From positions 1-43,702 of the forward strand of contig UQSL01000007.1 of the NCBI GenBank assembly GCA_900543705.1: 43,702 bases of DNA, given 5' to 3'. The stretch comes from an uncultured Oscillospiraceae bacterium (lineage in GTDB: Bacteria; Bacillota; Clostridia; Oscillospirales; Ruminococcaceae). The notes beneath the pieces are model-generated. The model searched no databases. It worked only from the letters and a program-made list of their open reading frames with translations, and was not told the DNA's origin. Shown piece after piece: positions 40,626 to 43,702 of the stretch. The translations under genes were made by a program, and so were the position numbers. Position 1 is the stretch's first letter, and every line of letters begins with the position of its first letter.

Positions 40626-40880
40626 TTACAAAAATTACTTCCTCTATAAATCAAACCTTCCCGCCCCCTGTCACATAGACGAAAAATCTGTTATACTATT
40701 ATTGTTTTGGTTTTGAGGATAAAAACGGTACACTGCCCACGAAAACTTCCATGTTTAAAGAGGCAAAAGGGAGCGGACAAAATCGCACACAAAATGGATT
40801 CATCCTGTTGCTGTGTCCGGCTCTTTACCCTGCACAATCCTTGAAAGCGCTTATAAACTTACGATCGAGGAGGAGTTTTT
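40626..40880 (+). promoter_or_regulatory. Leader of the MFS gene
   Basis: A TATACT box at 40692-40697 with a poor -35 region. The segment 40771-40833 may fold (GAGCGGACA with TGTCCGGCTC) followed by TTTACCC. A 62-codon frame at 40751 overlaps the MFS start and has no ribosome binding site. No other gene seen. Confidence 0.35.
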
Positions 40881-42089
40881 ATCAGAAAGGCATCGTTCCG
40901 GCGCTTTTTAGTGCTGTTTTCCCTGCTTACCATCTTTAACAACACCGCGCACCCGATTACCCCGACGGTCATCAACCAGCTCGGGATGCCAAATTACATG
41001 TTCGGCGTGTGCTATGCCATCATGTCCGCGACCTATTTTTTATTTGCCCCGCTCTGGGGACGCATCAGCGACCGGATTGGGCGCGCAAAGACGATCGCCT
41101 TCATGACGGTGGGCAATTCCCTGGGCCAGCTCATTTTCGCCTTGTCGACCAGCGCATTTCCCCTTGTCATCGGCCGGATGATTACTGGCATGTTTGCCGG
41201 CGGGTATCACGTTTCCGCCATGGCCTATGTCGCGGATATCAGTACGCCGGAGACGCTTGGGAAAAACACCTCGGTTTATGCCGCAATTATCTCAGTGAGC
41301 ACGGCGGGAGGCTTTCTCTTCGGCGGCCTGCTCGGGGACCTCGGCATCGGAATCACCTTTGGCGCGCAGTGTATCGGCCTGGTGCTGACCGGAGCTTTAT
41401 TTTTCTTCCTGCTCAATAATGCGCAGGAATATGACCGTGAGACCCCGATCTCCCTGAAAACCGCAAACCCGTTCAGCGCGTTTGCCGCGTCCAAGCCGAT
41501 GTGGTCAATGGGGATGGTACTTCTCTTTGTCGGCGTGTTTGCAGCCTCCTTTGCCACCAACGGTTACGATAACGCCTTTAACTACTATATTAAGGATATC
41601 CTGGACTTTCCTCCCTCTTACAACGGCATGATCAAGGCGTTTGTTGGACTTATCGGGCTGACCGCCAACTTCACCATCAATTTGTGGCTGGTGAAAAACA
41701 CGGACAACTACAAATCCATGATCGGAGTGTTTGCACTGTGCGCTTCCTCCCTTATTTGCGTCGTCCTCACCGGCGGGACTCTCAGCTTTATCATCTTCAA
41801 CATCATCTTCTATATTTTTAACGCGATCTACCTGCCGATTCAGCAGGCCATTGTGGCAAACAGTACAGACAAGGTCTCAAACGGCGTTAAGCTCGGGATG
41901 TTCAACTCCATCCGCGCACTCGGCATGGTGTTCGGCCCCCTGACTGCAGGCTTTGCCTACACCGCCTGGAGCAAGCTCCCCTTCGTACTGTGTGCCGGGG
42001 CCTTTTCGCTGGCGATTGTATCGAGCATGCTGTTGTATTTTTATCGCAGACGCCACTGCACGGACCCCGCCGGGCAGCGACTTTCCTGA
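40881..42089 (+). CDS. MFS transporter
   Basis: About 402 residues, 12 membrane spans. The MFS loop motif is GRISDRIGRAKTI; LVIGRMITGMFAGGYH and a second-half LGMFNSIRALGMVFGP are also typical. The natural N-terminus (M)RKASFRRFLVLFSLLTIF begins at an ATC (40881) five nt after AGGAGGAG; the first ordinary start is a GTG at 40911 without a site. I therefore place the start at ATC. The gene follows an ABC-F gene, so drug efflux is possible but not shown. Confidence 0.87.
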   Translation: MRKASFRRFLVLFSLLTIFNNTAHPITPTVINQLGMPNYMFGVCYAIMSATYFLFAPLWGRISDRIGRAKTIAFMTVGNSLGQLIFALSTSAFPLVIGRMITGMFAGGYHVSAMAYVADISTPETLGKNTSVYAAIISVSTAGGFLFGGLLGDLGIGITFGAQCIGLVLTGALFFFLLNNAQEYDRETPISLKTANPFSAFAASKPMWSMGMVLLFVGVFAASFATNGYDNAFNYYIKDILDFPPSYNGMIKAFVGLIGLTANFTINLWLVKNTDNYKSMIGVFALCASSLICVVLTGGTLSFIIFNIIFYIFNAIYLPIQQAIVANSTDKVSNGVKLGMFNSIRALGMVFGPLTAGFAYTAWSKLPFVLCAGAFSLAIVSSMLLYFYRRRHCTDPAGQRLS

Positions 42090-42393
42090 CGGAAGCTTTC
42101 CCTGCTGTAAGTTTGCCATGCCCGCACTCGACGACCCCCTCAGTACGGACTTGATTTCCGGCTGCCCAGACGGGATCGGCTGGACCGTCCCCCATGAAAA
42201 CGATACCGTCCGGCTTATCACCGAATCCGGAAAACGGCGGTTGTGCCATTGGAGGAGCGCCGGCGTAAATGAAAGCTTTCTATTGCCGCTTTGCTCCCAA
42301 GAAACTCTCCGGGGACCAGTTGGGCAAAAACGGATCTCTCGCCTTTTGAAACGAGTGGAACCACCGCCGGTATACAAAAAATTAAAAAACGTG
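42090..42393. other. Stretch without a recognised gene
   Basis: Open frames cross this on both strands, but none has a ribosome binding site or recognisable product. A plus frame from 42118 encodes a protein-like start (MPALDDPLSTDLISG), and could be a decayed gene. Nothing else identified. Confidence 0.3.
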
Positions 42394-42432
42394 AAAAAGC
42401 TGAGAGGAAAATTCCCTCTCAGCTTTTTTTTA
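42394..42432. terminator. Strong terminator
   Basis: AAAAAGCTGAGAGG / CCTCTCAGCTTTTT (14 bp) followed by a long T run on the plus strand; on the minus strand it is also T-rich, so it may work both ways. Confidence 0.85.
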
Positions 42433-42443
42433 ATCGAAAGCAA

Positions 42444-42590
42444 CTACCGGTTTTGCATCAAGGGATCAAGCCCGCTCGTCGGCTCGTTGAGTAAAAGGAT
42501 CTGCAGGGCGTAAAGCAGCAGATAGACAATGCCGGCTTTCTGCTTCATACCATAGTTTTCGGTAGAGATACATAATGCAGTGACCGGCGG
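42444..42590 (-). pseudogene. Remnant of an ABC transporter ATP-binding gene
   Basis: Minus-strand frame of about 48 codons ending at TAG 42444. It reads ENYGMKQKAGIV (degraded signature loop), then LLLNEPTSGLDPLMQNR (Walker B and D-loop, usual D changed to N). Only this piece of an ATPase of about 230-300 residues remains, with no start codon, ribosome binding site or Walker A. Confidence 0.7.
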
Positions 42591-42628
42591 ATATACTAAC
42601 GATAAAGCTATGAGAAAGGAAGATGAAA

Positions 42629-42808
42629 ATGCACCGTTCAGGTTCGAATCTGGTCAAAGGAATGGCAGTCGGCGTTGCAGTCGGCGCAGCCGCTTATATG
42701 GTGGGCAACAAACTTGCCCACACAAACAAAAGGACAATGAAGAAAAACACACAAAAGGCTGTCAAAGCAGTTGAGTCATTTGTCAACAATGTCTCTCATA
42801 TGATGTAA
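42629..42808 (+). CDS. Small membrane protein with glycine zipper
   Basis: 59 residues from the ATG at 42629, seven nt after AAAGGAAG; the ATG at 42623 abuts that site. A hydrophobic GMAVGVAVGAAAYMVGNKLA segment is followed by a basic, helical tail ending VNNVSHMM. Looks like the short YtxH-like proteins of Firmicutes. Function unknown. Confidence 0.65.
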   Translation: MHRSGSNLVKGMAVGVAVGAAAYMVGNKLAHTNKRTMKKNTQKAVKAVESFVNNVSHMM

Positions 42809-42908
42809 TCCCGGGGCCTGAGGGCGTGTCCTGCCGGAATGGCAGATGCGCCCTCTTCCTCGTAATCAATCGATGGAAAATACATAAAATAATTTCACAG
42901 AATTTTAG

Positions 42909-42937
42909 TTGTATTTCGATTGGCGAGGTACTATAAT
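42909..42937 (+). promoter_or_regulatory. Promoter of the acidic membrane protein gene
   Basis: TTGTAT (42909-42914), 17-nt spacer, TATAAT (42932-42937). Confidence 0.75.
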
Positions 42938-42980
42938 AGGACTTACCAATAGACAGAGATTGGATAAGGAGGAAATAAAT

Positions 42981-43295
42981 ATGAAAAAGAACGGTTTAAT
43001 TACCCTTATCTCTATTTTAGCGGCAGCCGCTGGTGCAATTGCGGCAATCTTTGCAATTACCAAAAAAATTGGGAAAAAGAAAGATGCAGAGAATGAGGAT
43101 ATCATAGAAGGGCCAGACGGTCATATTGAAATTGACATTGACGACGATGACGACTTTGGAGTTTCCGAGGAAGAATATCAGTCGCAAAGCGCCGAAATTC
43201 CCGCTCAGGAATTTGAAGATGACGACACTTCCGATGTCTCTCCCGACAAAGTTGACGACGAAGACGAGGACAGAGAGGAAAAACCTCAGGATTAA
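42981..43295 (+). CDS. Small membrane-anchored acidic protein
   Basis: 104 residues from the ATG at 42981 with AAGGAGG upstream. One membrane span (GLITLISILAAAAGAIAAIF) is followed by a KKIGKKK basic patch and a very acidic tail with IDIDDDDDFG and DDEDEDREE, probably disordered and able to bind cations or basic partners. No family recognised. It has a good promoter and stands alone. Confidence 0.75.
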   Translation: MKKNGLITLISILAAAAGAIAAIFAITKKIGKKKDAENEDIIEGPDGHIEIDIDDDDDFGVSEEEYQSQSAEIPAQEFEDDDTSDVSPDKVDDEDEDREEKPQD

Positions 43296-43345
43296 CAGTA
43301 AAACAGTTTTTCTGTCGGCCCCTTAAAAAAAGATGGAAAAAGGGG

Positions 43346-43374
43346 TTGACAGATGAACTGATATTGCTTATAAT
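43346..43374 (+). promoter_or_regulatory. Promoter of initiator tRNA
   Basis: Perfect TTGACA (43346-43351), 17-nt spacer, TATAAT (43369-43374). Confidence 0.88.
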
Positions 43375-43409
43375 AGATAAGCAGTCATAAATACTGCCAC
43401 ATAAAATAT

Positions 43410-43486
<77 letters not shown>

Positions 43487-43490
43487 TCTG

Positions 43491-43532
43491 GGCCAGTCAC
43501 TTTTTCTAAAGTGACCGGTCTTTCTCGTTTTT
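43491..43532 (+). terminator. Terminator after initiator tRNA
   Basis: GGCCAGTCACTTT / AAAGTGACCGGTC (one mismatch, one GT pair) with TTTCTCGTTTTT. Confidence 0.8.
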
Positions 43533-43612
43533 ATGCGGGTTTTTAGGCTCTTTTGTACGCCTTTCCATAGATTCATTTTCTATAATGGTAAAATAAAGGC
43601 ATTTATAATTTA

Positions 43613-43702
43613 TGAACTGCACCCCATTTGTTAGACAATAAAAAAGCAAAATTGTTCAAGCAACTGAAAGGGCTTGTTGTCTGTGAATCGCAGGCGGCAA
43701 GC
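43613..43702. mobile_element. Left end of an IS3-family element, continuing past the window
   Basis: TGAACTGCACCCCATTTG with TTAGACA after it fits the terminal inverted repeats of the IS150-like IS3 group (TGAACTG-CCCC-TTAGACA pattern, from memory). No transposase reading frame is visible in the 90 nt available. The two 60-bp palindromes share this end sequence. Confidence 0.5.

Noticed and set aside
41953..42513. 186-codon plus-strand frame overlapping the MFS 3' end
   Set aside because: First part is out of frame with MFS, it runs through a strong terminator, and it has no ribosome binding site.

Overview
The window looks like a chromosomal segment of a moderate-GC Clostridia species, most like Oscillospiraceae/Ruminococcaceae. 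Reasons: consensus sigma-A promoters, strong AGGAGG ribosome binding sites, TTG/GTG starts, dimer-type glycyl-tRNA synthetase, a low-GC-style pst-pho cluster, a split cobalamin methionine synthase, an Lsa-like ABC-F protein and a clostridial Cys-rich peptide maturation cassette. The genus is an inference; no rRNA or lineage marker is present.

Layout. 1-243: two tRNA genes (Thr, cut by the window edge; Pro), each with its own consensus promoter, both on the minus strand. 701-3581: glyS, then an orphan solute-binding lipoprotein. 3617-6745: a RiPP operon on the minus strand: radical SAM/SPASM maturase, a TIGR04066-like maturation protein, an acyl-carrier-related protein and, last, a 59-residue Cys-rich precursor that short-ORF cut-offs miss. 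An exact 18-bp inverted repeat brackets the precursor gene. This is the most novel part of the window. 6830-9967: small hypothetical genes, a CofE-like ligase with a structured leader, and a sirtuin coupled to an Lrp/AsnC regulator. 10231-13978: aspartase and two-subunit fumarase (aspartate to fumarate to malate), then a Nudix hydrolase. 14105-18529: FemAB-like transferase, CBS-pair protein, short QueG-like Fe-S protein, EamA transporter and YoaK-like protein. 18719-20994: Bcp peroxiredoxin coupled to a rhodanese lipoprotein, and a D-2-hydroxyacid dehydrogenase. 21322-28144: pstSCAB-phoU-phoP-phoR behind a four-repeat Pho box. 28523-33439: TetR regulator divergent from an MMPL exporter and a secreted heptad-repeat protein, with three operator palindromes. 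33726-38640: metF, methionine synthase activation protein, metH and uppP. 38722-40625: an Lsa-like ABC-F gene behind a leader-peptide attenuator. 40881-43295: MFS transporter, an ABC-ATPase remnant and two small membrane proteins. 43410-43702: initiator tRNA-Met and the apparent left end of an IS3-family element.

Themes. Several starts are decided by signals in the sequence. A TTG is favoured for the MMPL gene because the upstream ATG lies inside an operator; a TTG fits the FemAB gene; and two transporter genes carry ATC exactly where the start should be. Two 60-bp palindromes with ends like the IS3-type terminus at the window edge sit at gene 3' ends as apparent terminators. Regulation by RNA structure is visible at the ABC-F gene (mutually exclusive hairpins over a six-codon ORF) and suspected at cofE-like, aspA and metF. 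All family assignments come from reading the sequence; no search was run.
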